A stretch of DNA of 33,057 nucleotides from Lachnospiraceae bacterium. Lineage in GTDB: Bacteria > Bacillota > Clostridia > Lachnospirales > Lachnospiraceae. This document shows, piece after piece, positions 24,988 to 32,981 of this stretch. The translations under genes and the position numbers were made by a program. The stretch is taken from contig JAFUTQ010000077.1 of the NCBI GenBank assembly GCA_017484135.1, positions 1-33,057 of the forward strand. Direction: 5' to 3'. Numbering within the stretch: the stretch's first letter is position 1; every line of letters starts with the position of its first letter. The notes below the pieces were generated by a model. The model searched no databases, was not told the DNA's origin, and worked only from the letters and a program-made list of their open reading frames with translations.

Positions 24988-25729
24988 CAGCGCGTTCCAT
25001 TTGTGTTTTCCATGTTTTGGCTGTCTGTTCTTTCAGAAACGCAATCAGGGGTACAAGATCTTGCGATCTGTCCCATGCCTCTAACGCTTCAAAATAACTG
25101 CGACGGTCTTCCTCATGAATGACGATCGGCGGGTGATTGTGAAGGACAAGAAGATAATTCATCAGCAACCGTCCCGTGCGTCCGTTGCCGTCAGCAAATG
25201 GGTGAATGTTTTCAAACTTGGCATGAAAGTATCCCGCAGCAGTCAACGCTTTGTCGTTGGAAATATCCTGCAGTTCGTCAAGCAGCTCCGACATTTCCTC
25301 AGCAACATCCTCGGGCGCTGCGCCGATTTCTTCCCTTCCTGTCACATAGTCGTGGCGCTTATACTCGCCCGGTCGTTCGCCCAACTGATAGCGCCGTGTG
25401 TCATACGTATTTTCTGTTAACATAAGTTGAAACTCTTTGACCAGGCTTTCGTCTATCGGTCTTTTTTTGTTAAATGAGATTAAGAAAAGCTCGTTCGCAT
25501 TCTTTGCGTTTCTGATTTCAAAAAGAGTTCGCAAATCTCCGGTGTAGGAAGTCACGCCGTCGTGCTCAAAGATTTCCCTTGTGTCGTGGTAAGTAATGTG
25601 CTCATTTTCAATCTTACCGGAATGATAAGCAAATGCAATGCTGTGACCATTCAACGCCTCAGCAAGCTCGGCGTCATTTAAAATTTTGCGTCGTTGCCAT
25701 AAAGTAACTGCCTTTTCATAATTTGTCAT
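24956..25729 (-). CDS. Fic/DOC family protein, class II autoinhibited
   Basis: A 257-aa Fic-domain protein, probably an AMP- or other nucleotidyl-transferase that modifies proteins. The catalytic motif is canonical (HPFADGNGRTGR, residues 176-187). An N-terminal inhibitory motif fits the (S/T)xxxE(G/N) pattern, SGKIEN at residues 37-42, which places it in the class II group, where the inhibitory helix is in the same chain and lies before the Fic core. No separate antitoxin gene is needed or seen. The start ATG follows AGGAGTGATCAC. The last dozen codons run through the terminator of the convergent operon, so the C-terminal tail (KKVMPSKQA) may be an incidental extension. Confidence 0.93.
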   Translation of the reverse strand: MTNYEKAVTLWQRRKILNDAELAEALNGHSIAFAYHSGKIENEHITYHDTREIFEHDGVTSYTGDLRTLFEIRNAKNANELFLISFNKKRPIDESLVKEFQLMLTENTYDTRRYQLGERPGEYKRHDYVTGREEIGAAPEDVAEEMSELLDELQDISNDKALTAAGYFHAKFENIHPFADGNGRTGRLLMNYLLVLHNHPPIVIHEEDRRSYFEALEAWDRSQDLVPLIAFLKEQTAKTWKTQMERAEKKVMPSKQA

Positions 25730-25762
25730 GTGATCACTCCTGATTTCTACAACATTTTCCCC

Positions 25763-27337
25763 TTATTTCAAAAATGTCTTCAACAGTCCTCTGCCCAAGG
25801 AAGCACCTACATTGCCGCCCAGCCTTTTCCCAAAGCTTCCGCCGAGGGTCTTGCCGACCTGATTGCCAAGCTCCCTGCCGACGGTTCCCGCTGCAGTGCT
25901 GGCAACGCCGTTTACCGCCTGTTTGGTTGCGCGGTTCTTTGCCGCTTCCTCTTTTTGGCGCTGTTTTTCTGCGGCTGCCGCCTCTTTTTGACGCTGCTTC
26001 TCCGCTGCTGCATTCTCAGCCTCTGCCGCCTTCTGTTCTTCCGCCTGTTTCGTCTGCCGGGTCAGAAACTCATAGGCAGAATCCCGAACCACCGCTTCCG
26101 CGTAACGGACATACAGGCTGCTGTTTTTGATCTCCTGCTGTCTCTGTCCGTCATCCAATGCCCCCATCTGACTCTGAGGTGGCAGAATCGTGGTACGTTT
26201 TACCACCGTGGGAACGCCCTGTTCATCCAACACGGACACCAGCGCCTCCCCGATCCCCAGCTCCTGCAGGATCGCATAGGTATCCAGCTCCGGATTTACC
26301 CGGTAGGACAATGCCGACGCCTTGACCGCCTTCTGTTCCGCCGGCGTATAGGCGTGCAGCGCATGCTGCACCTTGTTTCCGAGCTGCGATAATACTCCGT
26401 CCGGAATGTCCGACGGCTTCTGGGTCACAAAATAAATGCCGACGCCCTTTGAACGAATCAGCTTCACGACCTGTTCAATCTTTGTCTTTAGGGCTTTGGG
26501 CGCGTCGTCAAATAACAGGTGTGCCTCATCAAAGAAAAATACCATGCGCGGCTTTTCCATATCTCCTGCTTCCGGCAGGGTCTCAAAAAGCTCCGACATC
26601 ATCCACAACAAAAATGTGGCATACATAGTAGGATTCTGAATCAGTTTTCTGCAGTCCAGCACCTCAATGACGCCCCGGCCGGTGTTGTCGGTGGAGATCC
26701 AGTCTTTGATATCCAATGCAGGCTCGCCGAAAAACAAATCTCCGCCTGCTGTCTCCAGCGCGACCAGCGATCTGGTGATCGCCGCGATGCTCTGCTTTGC
26801 CATATTTCCGTACTTTACGGAATAGTCTGCGGCATTCTCCGCCACATACTGAAGCATAGAACGCAAATCCTTGGTGTCGATCAGCAGCAGATTCTCATCA
26901 TCTGCAATCTTGAACACAATGGTAAGTACATCCACCTGTGTATCGTTGAGCCCCATGATTCGCCCCAGCAAAAGCGGTCCCATCTCCGAAATGGTCGTCC
27001 GAAGGGGAATGCCGTACTCGCCATAGACATCCCAGAACACGGTCGGGAATCCGCGAAGAGAAAACCCGTCTTCTGCCAGTCCCAGCTCATCAATTCTTTT
27101 CTGCAGGCTTTCTCCCGCCTGCCCGGGATTGCACATGGCTGCCAGATCTCCCTTCACATCCGCAAAAAAGACCGGAACCCCACAGTCACTGAAGGACTCC
27201 GCCAGCACCTTCAGTGTGATCGTCTTTCCGGTACCGGTGGCTCCTGCGATCAATCCGTGTCGGTTGGCCATCTTCGGATAGATGTAAATCTTTTCCTCGC
27301 CTGATTTCCCGATTAAAATTTTTCCGTCCTGATACAT
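25763..27337 (-). CDS. HerA-like ATPase, DUF853 family
   Basis: 524 aa. The P-loop is GATGTGKT (about residues 32-39), followed by VPVFFADVKGDLAAM and Walker B MVFFFDEAHLLF. Further conserved parts are KGVGIYFVTQKPSDIPDGVLSQLGNKVQHA. Near the C-terminus is a charged Ala/Glu/Lys/Gln coiled-coil stretch (about 425-475), then a Gly-rich tail. It resembles the uncharacterised E. coli YjgR-type ATPases; the role in the cell is not established (HerA relatives act on DNA). The ATG follows AAGGAGGTTATGA. It starts 99 bp from the aldo/keto reductase stop, and fic follows after 33 bp; cotranscription with fic is possible. Confidence 0.88.
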   Translation of the reverse strand: MYQDGKILIGKSGEEKIYIYPKMANRHGLIAGATGTGKTITLKVLAESFSDCGVPVFFADVKGDLAAMCNPGQAGESLQKRIDELGLAEDGFSLRGFPTVFWDVYGEYGIPLRTTISEMGPLLLGRIMGLNDTQVDVLTIVFKIADDENLLLIDTKDLRSMLQYVAENAADYSVKYGNMAKQSIAAITRSLVALETAGGDLFFGEPALDIKDWISTDNTGRGVIEVLDCRKLIQNPTMYATFLLWMMSELFETLPEAGDMEKPRMVFFFDEAHLLFDDAPKALKTKIEQVVKLIRSKGVGIYFVTQKPSDIPDGVLSQLGNKVQHALHAYTPAEQKAVKASALSYRVNPELDTYAILQELGIGEALVSVLDEQGVPTVVKRTTILPPQSQMGALDDGQRQQEIKNSSLYVRYAEAVVRDSAYEFLTRQTKQAEEQKAAEAENAAAEKQRQKEAAAAEKQRQKEEAAKNRATKQAVNGVASTAAGTVGRELGNQVGKTLGGSFGKRLGGNVGASLGRGLLKTFLK

Positions 27338-27395
27338 TCATAACCTCCTTGTGATACTTTTTTTCGATCCAATATTAAATGTTTCCATCTAATGC

Positions 27396-27429
27396 TTTCA
27401 CGATGTGAACCTTTTGACCCTCAAATCAT
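27396..27429. repeat. Half copy of the cloverleaf-type repeat
   Basis: The sequence TTTCACGATGTGAACC (27396-27411) plus a right arm (CTTTTGACCCTCAAATCAT) that matches the copy 2 arm at 16 of 19 bases and resembles the copy 3 arm. The partner left half is not present in the 100-bp gap between the neighbouring genes. Confidence 0.7.
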
Positions 27430-27436
27430 GGTATCT

Positions 27437-28570
27437 CTAACTGCCAAAGGTTGTTGCCACATTGGTCAGAAGCTTTCTGATTTCCAGATGCTGCGGACAG
27501 ACCTTTTCACATTTTCCGCATTTGATGCAATCCGATGCCTTCCCATGACCGTTTCCCGTGAGAATGGTGCTGTAATAATATTCTGTATTCCAGTTATGGA
27601 ACGCTTCATGCGCATTCAGGGACGCAAACAGATCCGGTATGCGGATTCCCTTCGGGCACTCACTTTCTTCGATACAATAGCGGCATGCCGTGCATGGAAT
27701 CAGATTCAGATTCCGAAAGATCTCGCAGACCTGCCGGACAGCCTCCATTTCCTTTTCGGAAAGCGGCTGAAATTCCTTCATTGCGCTGATATTATCCTGC
27801 ATCTGCGCCATGTCACTCATTCCCGACAAAACCATCGCCATATTCGGGAAGCTTGCCGCAAAGCGGAGCGCATAGCTGGCATTGCTGCCGCCGTTTAAAT
27901 TCCGCAGGATCTGATCCGCATCCTTCGGAAGATTTACCAGACTGCCTCCCTTGACCGGCTCCATGACGATCACAGGCTTCTTATGCTTCTCGCATACCTC
28001 GTATACCTTGCGTCCTTCCACGGAAGCGTCCTCATAGTCCACATAATTGAACTGGATCTGTACGATTTCCACCTCCGGGTGCTCGGTCAGAATCATATCC
28101 AGCACTTCTGCCTTGTCATGAAAGGAAATGCCGAAGTGTTTGATCAGCCCCTCTTCCTTAAAGCGGTATGCCGTCTCATATGCCTTCAGCCGCTTAAATT
28201 TCTGATAATTATTTTTATCCTGCGCGTGCATCAGATAAAAATCAAAATAGTCCACCTGACACCAGCCCAGCTGCTTCTCGATAAACGGGCGAATCTCCTC
28301 CTGCGAATTAAAATAGGGCTCCGTCAGCTTATTTGTCAGAAGAAATTTGCTGCGGTCATATCTTTTCGATACACACGCCGCGATTGCCGTCTCAGACTGT
28401 CCGCCGATATATCCATGTGCCGTGTCAAAATAGTTAAATCCGGCATCAAGAAAGGCATCCGCCATCCGGCAAAACTCCTCATAATCGACCTCGTTTCCCT
28501 TCATCGGAAGCCGCATACAGCCAAAGCCGAAATTCCCGTGAATCTCCGGGAAAAATTTATTTTCCAGCAT
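27437..28570 (-). CDS. Aldo/keto reductase with C-terminal 4Fe-4S ferredoxin domain
   Basis: A 377-aa oxidoreductase. The N-terminal TIM barrel (about 1-280) has the aldo/keto reductase signature (FDTAHGYIGGQSE with catalytic Tyr, a Lys in LLTNKLTEP and a His in YFDFYLMHAQD). The C-terminal part has CTACRYCIEESECP and CIKCGKCEKVCP, two cysteine clusters for Fe-S centres. This fused group is common in Clostridia and its substrates are unknown. The start codon lies 7 nt after AGGAGG, inside the end of the preceding gene, which ends one base before this ATG. The S component, DUF1893 protein and this enzyme form one operon. Confidence 0.92.
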   Translation of the reverse strand: MLENKFFPEIHGNFGFGCMRLPMKGNEVDYEEFCRMADAFLDAGFNYFDTAHGYIGGQSETAIAACVSKRYDRSKFLLTNKLTEPYFNSQEEIRPFIEKQLGWCQVDYFDFYLMHAQDKNNYQKFKRLKAYETAYRFKEEGLIKHFGISFHDKAEVLDMILTEHPEVEIVQIQFNYVDYEDASVEGRKVYEVCEKHKKPVIVMEPVKGGSLVNLPKDADQILRNLNGGSNASYALRFAASFPNMAMVLSGMSDMAQMQDNISAMKEFQPLSEKEMEAVRQVCEIFRNLNLIPCTACRYCIEESECPKGIRIPDLFASLNAHEAFHNWNTEYYYSTILTGNGHGKASDCIKCGKCEKVCPQHLEIRKLLTNVATTFGS

Positions 28571-28571
28571 T

Positions 28572-28994
28572 TCATTCCCTCCTTATTTTCATTGCATTGA
28601 TTTTTGCGCGCAGCGCTTCATAGCCATCGTCTGCGTCATCGAGATCTGCCACTGTCTTTTCCATCGGACAGATATCCGTGTTTTGACGGTTGATGATCTT
28701 TTCCGTCAGGGTATCGCAGCTGCACAGGATTCCATGTCTTTCCAGATATTCTTTGCCGGTGGCAGACATCGTGCGACCGTAAACCGAAGTGATCCCCGCC
28801 TTGACAAAGAGCATTGCCGCCGCCTTGCCGACAACCAGATCCGCGACGGCATAGCCCGAAAGCTCCCTGCCCGCGCCAATCAACTGCATCATAGGGGAAA
28901 TCCCCCTTCCATCATCGGTAAACCACGCACCGTCTTTGCACAGGCAGATCGAATGTCCGTCAAGATGTTCCATTGCGATTTGAAGATCACTCAT
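28572..28994 (-). CDS. DUF1893 domain protein
   Basis: 140 aa. The body matches my memory of the DUF1893 family: MQLIGAGRELSGYAVADLVVGKAAAMLFVKAG, split as MQLIGAGRELSGYAVAD and LVVGKAAAMLFVKAGITSVY, then YLERHGILCSCDTLTEKIIN. The family has a cytidine-deaminase-like fold by prediction and an unknown function. Several conserved Cys (CLCK, CSCD, CPME) are present. It overlaps the S component gene by 8 nt and its stop lies just before the aldo/keto reductase start, so all three are translationally coupled. Confidence 0.87.
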   Translation of the reverse strand: MSDLQIAMEHLDGHSICLCKDGAWFTDDGRGISPMMQLIGAGRELSGYAVADLVVGKAAAMLFVKAGITSVYGRTMSATGKEYLERHGILCSCDTLTEKIINRQNTDICPMEKTVADLDDADDGYEALRAKINAMKIRRE

Positions 28995-29571
28995 CGCCCT
29001 GCTCCCTGAGCATGAGCGCTCTTAACCCGATAATGATTACCGGAACAAGGATTGCCTGCACAAGCAAGCCCCAAAATCCGGTCTGTATCTGCGACCAGAT
29101 CATTGCCGGAGTGAATGGCACCAGCGACTGGAATACCGCAACGAGTCCCAGGAACACTGCTCTTCCGGCGATCTGCGCCGAAACAACCGCCACGAAAGCC
29201 CAGAGACCGTTTTTTGCAATTTTTCTTGTAAAAAGTCCGGAAACTGCTGCGAAAACGGCGAGCTCCGCAATCATAAACGGAAGTCTGACCGCAGCGGGCA
29301 TCGATTCACCCATCAGCGAGGTAATAAAAAAGCTCACCAACGGCGAAAGAACGCCGACAGAGAGTGCCCAGCGTGTACCGAGCAGACAGCCGCCGATCAG
29401 CACCGGCAGATACATGGGCAGCCACTGAACACCGCCCGGCTGACCGAGTGCCAGGTGTACGAGCTGGGGAAGGACTACCGCAAGAGCAATCAGACCGGCA
29501 GAAACAAGGGTTTTGTAAGCGATCTTCATTTTGAATGAGACCTGTCTTAAGGTAAGCGCATTTTCAAACAT
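28987..29571 (-). CDS. ECF transporter S component (substrate-specific membrane subunit)
   Basis: 194 aa, about six hydrophobic helices, typical of a small-molecule-binding S component. The region LPMYLPVLIGGCLLGTRWAL, then GVLSPLVSFFITSLMGESMP and LPFMIAELAVFAAVSGLF, resembles the vitamin-type ECF S family. The energising EcfA/A'/T module is not nearby, so it would share a group II module encoded elsewhere. The substrate is unknown; the aldo/keto reductase and DUF1893 genes in the same operon suggest a compound that is then reduced or modified. The ATG follows AAGGAGAATCATC. A good promoter lies about 55 bp upstream. Confidence 0.86.
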   Translation of the reverse strand: MFENALTLRQVSFKMKIAYKTLVSAGLIALAVVLPQLVHLALGQPGGVQWLPMYLPVLIGGCLLGTRWALSVGVLSPLVSFFITSLMGESMPAAVRLPFMIAELAVFAAVSGLFTRKIAKNGLWAFVAVVSAQIAGRAVFLGLVAVFQSLVPFTPAMIWSQIQTGFWGLLVQAILVPVIIIGLRALMLREQGDE

Positions 29572-29623
29572 GATGATTCTCCTTCTCTTTTTTCAATTTT
29601 CGGTTGGTTTACCGTCTGATCAT

Positions 29624-29653
29624 AGTATAACAACTTTATGCGAAAGCCGTCAA
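29624..29653 (-). promoter_or_regulatory. Sigma-A promoter of the S component-DUF1893-aldo/keto reductase operon
   Basis: Minus-strand TTGACG (29648-29653), 18 nt, TATACT (29624-29629); five of six bases match in each box. It begins immediately after the stop codon of the MATE gene. Confidence 0.75.
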
Positions 29654-29654
29654 T

Positions 29655-30968
29655 TTATTTATAAACGATTCCGTTTCGCTCGGATCCTTTTTTCAACACA
29701 ATTGCCAGAATCAGCACCAGCACCTCATAAATTCCAAAGGTATGCCACACGATTGCATTTCCGAAAAGCTTTGGAAGCAGCGTAATGATCAGTGAATTCA
29801 TGATCAGGCTGCGGACAAGGTTCAGCGCAATCGCCTGACCGGAGCGTTTCGTCGAGTAAAAATATGCGGACATCATGGTATTGACACTTCCCACCAGAAA
29901 GCCCCAGCAGTATTCCCACATATGGATGCATGTAAACTCCAGCGTTTCTCCGTCTGCACCAAACAGTCTGCAGAGAAAATGCGGAAAGATAACATAGATC
30001 GCCACACAAAGCGCGCTTCCTACGACACTGATCAGCTGTCCCGCGCGGTAATAGTGCTTCAAATCATCATCCTCCTTCGCACCGTATGCCTGCCCGTACA
30101 AAGGCTGCATTCCTTCCGATGCGCCAAAGAACACGGACATGGTAAAGGACGAAAGATAGGAGATAATGGCGAATGCATTGATGCCGATATCTCCGAACGC
30201 GGTCATCAACGTACGGTTCATACAAAGCGTGGTAACAGGTGTGGAAAACTGAGCAATAGCTTCCGGAAGCCCTCGGAAAACAATTTTTTGGAACAGCTTT
30301 CCCTGGGGCTTATATTTCTGAATCCGAAGATTTCCCTTTTTCCATATGTAATGCGTCAAAATAACCAGCAAGCCTACCGTCTGTGAAATGCCGGTTGCAA
30401 CTGCCGCACCCATAACGCCCATCTGCATGGGAAAGACAAACAGCCAGTCAAGAAAAATATTCAGCCCGGAGGTAATGACGTTGGTAACAGCCACAAGTCC
30501 GGGCGAACCGTCATTCCGGCAGAAAAACTGCAGATTTAAGGAAAGCGCATTCGGGATGGCAAAAAGCGCATACCAGAATACATATTCTTTGACAAGCGAC
30601 AGATAACTCTCCGAGGCGCCCAGCAGCCCGCACACTGCACCGGTAAATACAGACCCGCACAAGGTAATAAAAATACCCACAATAAAATTGAGGGTCAGCG
30701 CGTGCATAAACGCATTTTGTGCGCCTTCCTTGTCCCCTCGTCCGAAACGGATTGCAGTAATCGTCACACCACCGATGCTTGCCATCGCATTCAGTGCCTG
30801 TGCGAGCAAGACAAAGGGCAGCGCCAGATTCACCGCACCAAGCGCCTGACTCCCGGCCCCGTTTCCCACGAAGATTCCGTCAACGACGGAAAACAAAAAT
30901 ACGCAGGCATTCGATAAAATTGCCGGTCCTACATTTCGAAAGATAATTTTTTTTCTTGAAGCTTCCAT
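29655..30968 (-). CDS. MATE family efflux transporter
   Basis: About 437 aa, 12 membrane helices in two related halves of the MATE fold; families export drugs or metabolites with Na+ or H+ gradients. Visible features include VVDGIFVGNGAGSQALGAVN in the first half and the second-half TTLCMNRTLMTAFGDIGINA. The start is ATG 30966-30968, preceded by AAGGAGGAAATC; an upstream in-frame ATG at 31001 has no site. It is transcribed from a promoter about 290 bp upstream, with a long leader that contains a possible small ORF. Substrate unknown. Confidence 0.93.
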   Translation of the reverse strand: MEASRKKIIFRNVGPAILSNACVFLFSVVDGIFVGNGAGSQALGAVNLALPFVLLAQALNAMASIGGVTITAIRFGRGDKEGAQNAFMHALTLNFIVGIFITLCGSVFTGAVCGLLGASESYLSLVKEYVFWYALFAIPNALSLNLQFFCRNDGSPGLVAVTNVITSGLNIFLDWLFVFPMQMGVMGAAVATGISQTVGLLVILTHYIWKKGNLRIQKYKPQGKLFQKIVFRGLPEAIAQFSTPVTTLCMNRTLMTAFGDIGINAFAIISYLSSFTMSVFFGASEGMQPLYGQAYGAKEDDDLKHYYRAGQLISVVGSALCVAIYVIFPHFLCRLFGADGETLEFTCIHMWEYCWGFLVGSVNTMMSAYFYSTKRSGQAIALNLVRSLIMNSLIITLLPKLFGNAIVWHTFGIYEVLVLILAIVLKKGSERNGIVYK

Positions 30969-31080
30969 GATTTCCTCCTTAATTCTGTCCAAACCAGACA
31001 TTCACATGCGCGGCGGCAGCCGGAATATTTCCTTATGTCCCCCAGCACAAAAAAAGACCCAGCCATTCATGCCATTGAAC

Positions 31081-31233
31081 CTAACATTCAATTGCACGAA
31101 ATAACCGGGCGCACCCGACATCTTCCGATCGACTGTCAATCATTGCGATGATCCGTCCTCCGATGATATCCTGATATTCTGTTGTCTTTTCTTCCGATAC
31201 ACAAATGTGCTTCCGAGCTATCGTCAGGATCAC
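31081..31233 (-). CDS. Possible 50-aa leader ORF before the MATE gene
   Basis: An open frame from GTG 31231-31233 to TAG 31081-31083. The peptide contains SEEKTTEYQDIIGGRIIAMI and ends VGCARLFRAIEC. The composition is protein-like and the frame begins about 18 nt after a predicted transcription start, but the ribosome site (GATGGA) is poor and the start codon is uncertain. I recognise no family. It could be a leader peptide, a remnant, or chance. A T7 tract lies 40 bp beyond its stop, at 31044-31050. Confidence 0.35.
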   Translation of the reverse strand: MILTIARKHICVSEEKTTEYQDIIGGRIIAMIDSRSEDVGCARLFRAIEC

Positions 31234-31257
31234 ATTCCATCAAATCGGATAAATCGC

Positions 31258-31286
31258 ATTGTAAGCTGAATCCGAATAAAAGTCAA
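31258..31286 (-). promoter_or_regulatory. Sigma-A promoter upstream of the MATE gene leader
   Basis: Minus-strand TTGACT (31281-31286), 17 nt, TACAAT (31258-31263); five of six bases match in each box. It gives a leader of about 280 nt before the MATE ATG. Confidence 0.75.
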
Positions 31287-31307
31287 GCACTTTTTTGTTA
31301 TCATACT

Positions 31308-31510
31308 CTATAATCCAAAAAGAAATCTCAAAAGATAGATAACGCCAAAACATGTCCCCACCGCCAGCACAATCGTACTATAGCATCCCGGAGACTTCCG
31401 GGGCTCCTGCTCCAAAATACCTTTTGCCGATTCCCTGCCACACCATTGATAATCATTCGGACATAACCAATACACAAAACAATCATTCTGATATTGTCTG
31501 ACTGCATCGC
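31308..31510 (-). other. Gene-poor stretch after the EFR1-type gene with a protein-like open frame
   Basis: Directly after the flavodoxin-ferredoxin stop, one minus-strand frame is open for about 67 codons. It contains CGRESAKGILEQEPRKSPGC followed by a membrane-helix-like tail (STIVLAVGTCFGVIYLLRF) and stops at 31308-31310. It has no ATG; the first possible start is an internal GTG without a ribosome site. A competing 60-codon frame starts at ATG 31508 with AAGGGG upstream but reads less like protein. This may be a decayed or frameshifted small membrane protein. Nothing else is evident in this interval. Confidence 0.25.
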
Positions 31511-31513
31511 TTG

Positions 31514-32287
31514 TTACCCCTTATACTTTTCGTATCTGCATTGCTCATAAACTTTGCTTCCGAGTAATGTGATTGCCTGTTTCGGACAGGTGCTGATACA
31601 GGAATAACACATCGCACATCTGTCTCCTGCAGCAGCTTTTCCATCCTTAATTCGCAAATTTTCCATTGGACAGTTTTTGCTGCAAATTCCACACCCTATA
31701 CAAGCATCACTTATTTTAAGCTTTTTGGAATAATCTATGGTCTTTCTGTAAAACCACAGTCTCTGCCCAAAAAGCCCTGCCATATGGGAAATAAAGCCGA
31801 TTCCTTCTCTCGGATATTTCCCGTTGTCCAGGATATCCCTTGCCACAGTTTCTATCTTTTGATCTGCTTCTCTTACAAGCTTTCTGTTCTCTTCCAGAGT
31901 TTTTTTCAGCATTTTGTTATCGCATACCGCATCCGGCATTCGAACCTGAATTCCACCTGTTATTTCTGCTCCGTATTTTTTCAGAAGTCTTGCACTGCAA
32001 CCGGCACCATCACCGGAAAATGCTCCCATTGTTGTCATACACAAAACTTTCTTTCCTGCCCATATCACTTTATTCTTTTTTATAAAATCACGAACCATGT
32101 ACGGCGCATTCGAAAACTGCGTAGGATATGCAAGAACTATTTTGTCATTTTCCTTAAGCTTATCCATGATCTTTTCTTCATTTGACTTAGACATTTGAAT
32201 GATTTCGGCCTCAGGATCAATTAAACCAAGAAATTTTGTGATACAATGCTTCGTATTTCCCGTACCGCTCATATAGATTCCTAACAC
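31514..32287 (-). CDS. Flavodoxin-ferredoxin fusion (EFR1 family)
   Basis: About 257 aa. The N-terminal flavodoxin-like domain has the phosphate-binding loop YMSGTGNTKHC. The C-terminal part has two 4Fe-4S ferredoxin motifs, CIGCGICSKNCP and CAMCYSCISTCP. It is likely a cytoplasmic electron carrier using FMN and Fe-S centres; partners unknown. The start is GTG 32285-32287, 7 nt after GGAGGG; the open frame extends to 32416 but that part overlaps the tetR gene and is not flavodoxin-like. It begins 17 nt after tetR, and the pair form an operon. Confidence 0.88.
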   Translation of the reverse strand: MLGIYMSGTGNTKHCITKFLGLIDPEAEIIQMSKSNEEKIMDKLKENDKIVLAYPTQFSNAPYMVRDFIKKNKVIWAGKKVLCMTTMGAFSGDGAGCSARLLKKYGAEITGGIQVRMPDAVCDNKMLKKTLEENRKLVREADQKIETVARDILDNGKYPREGIGFISHMAGLFGQRLWFYRKTIDYSKKLKISDACIGCGICSKNCPMENLRIKDGKAAAGDRCAMCYSCISTCPKQAITLLGSKVYEQCRYEKYKG

Positions 32288-32304
32288 GATCTTTCCCTCC
32301 ACAA

Positions 32305-32874
32305 TCAGATTTCTACGGAAGACAAAATATTCTCGATCTGCTCCGCATTCTGCCCCTCCATCATCCGAAATGCGGGCAATGTGTATAATTGTGCCAGACC
32401 ATGTACCATAGCCCACATTGCGAGCGTCTTGTTATGGATTTCATACTCATCCATCTTTCCGCCATGTAGTTCCTTCATTACACGACTTGCAATGCTTTGA
32501 AACATTTGAAAAGGCGGATAATGATTGAGATCTATATCCCCATGAGAAAAAAGAAAACTATAATATAGCGGATTTTGGTCAAAAAACAACACATAGCTTT
32601 TTCCAAGTTCTAAAAGCACTCTTTGCCTGTCGTGGCATGATTCATATGTTTTCCGGAGTGTTTCTACAAACCGTTCTGTAATATAATTTTGCACTTCCGC
32701 CAAAAAAGCTTCTTTATTCTCAAAATGCGCATACGGTGCCGCACTGCTTACTCCGGATAGAATTGCCAGCTTACGCATAGACAGCGATTCTACTCCGTTC
32801 TGATCGATGAATTCAAGTCCTCTTTCTATCAATTCCTGCTTCAAATTTCCATGGTGATAGGCTTCTTTACTCAT
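32305..32874 (-). CDS. TetR family transcriptional regulator
   Basis: 189 aa. The N-terminal TetR helix-turn-helix shows the family pattern (LIERGLEFIDQNGVESLSMR, then KLAILSGVSSAAPYAHFENK). The C-terminal domain (about 60-189) is the variable ligand-binding and dimer part, of the WHG type by appearance. The start ATG follows GAGGAGGTCAAA. A perfect palindromic operator overlaps its promoter, so autorepression is likely, with the EFR1-type gene downstream under the same control. The inducer is unknown. Confidence 0.92.
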   Translation of the reverse strand: MSKEAYHHGNLKQELIERGLEFIDQNGVESLSMRKLAILSGVSSAAPYAHFENKEAFLAEVQNYITERFVETLRKTYESCHDRQRVLLELGKSYVLFFDQNPLYYSFLFSHGDIDLNHYPPFQMFQSIASRVMKELHGGKMDEYEIHNKTLAMWAMVHGLAQLYTLPAFRMMEGQNAEQIENILSSVEI

Positions 32875-32886
32875 TTTGACCTCCTC

Positions 32887-32907
32887 AATCTTATCACTGA
32901 TAAGATT
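32887..32907. promoter_or_regulatory. Likely TetR operator
   Basis: A perfect palindrome with 10-bp half sites AATCTTATCA and TGATAAGATT around one central base, located between the -10 box and the tetR ribosome site and covering the expected transcription start. Its place and form suit a TetR-family dimer site. Confidence 0.75.
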
Positions 32908-32933
32908 ATATCCTTATTATGGAACTCTGTCAA
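32905..32933 (-). promoter_or_regulatory. Consensus promoter of the tetR-EFR1 operon
   Basis: Minus-strand TTGACA (32928-32933), 17 nt, TATAAT (32905-32910); both boxes match consensus exactly. A consensus promoter overlapped by a perfect operator suggests tight repression with strong induction. Confidence 0.85.
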
Positions 32934-32981
32934 GAATAAAGCATAAAAAACAAAAACTTTAGACGCCGGATTGACGCAGCC

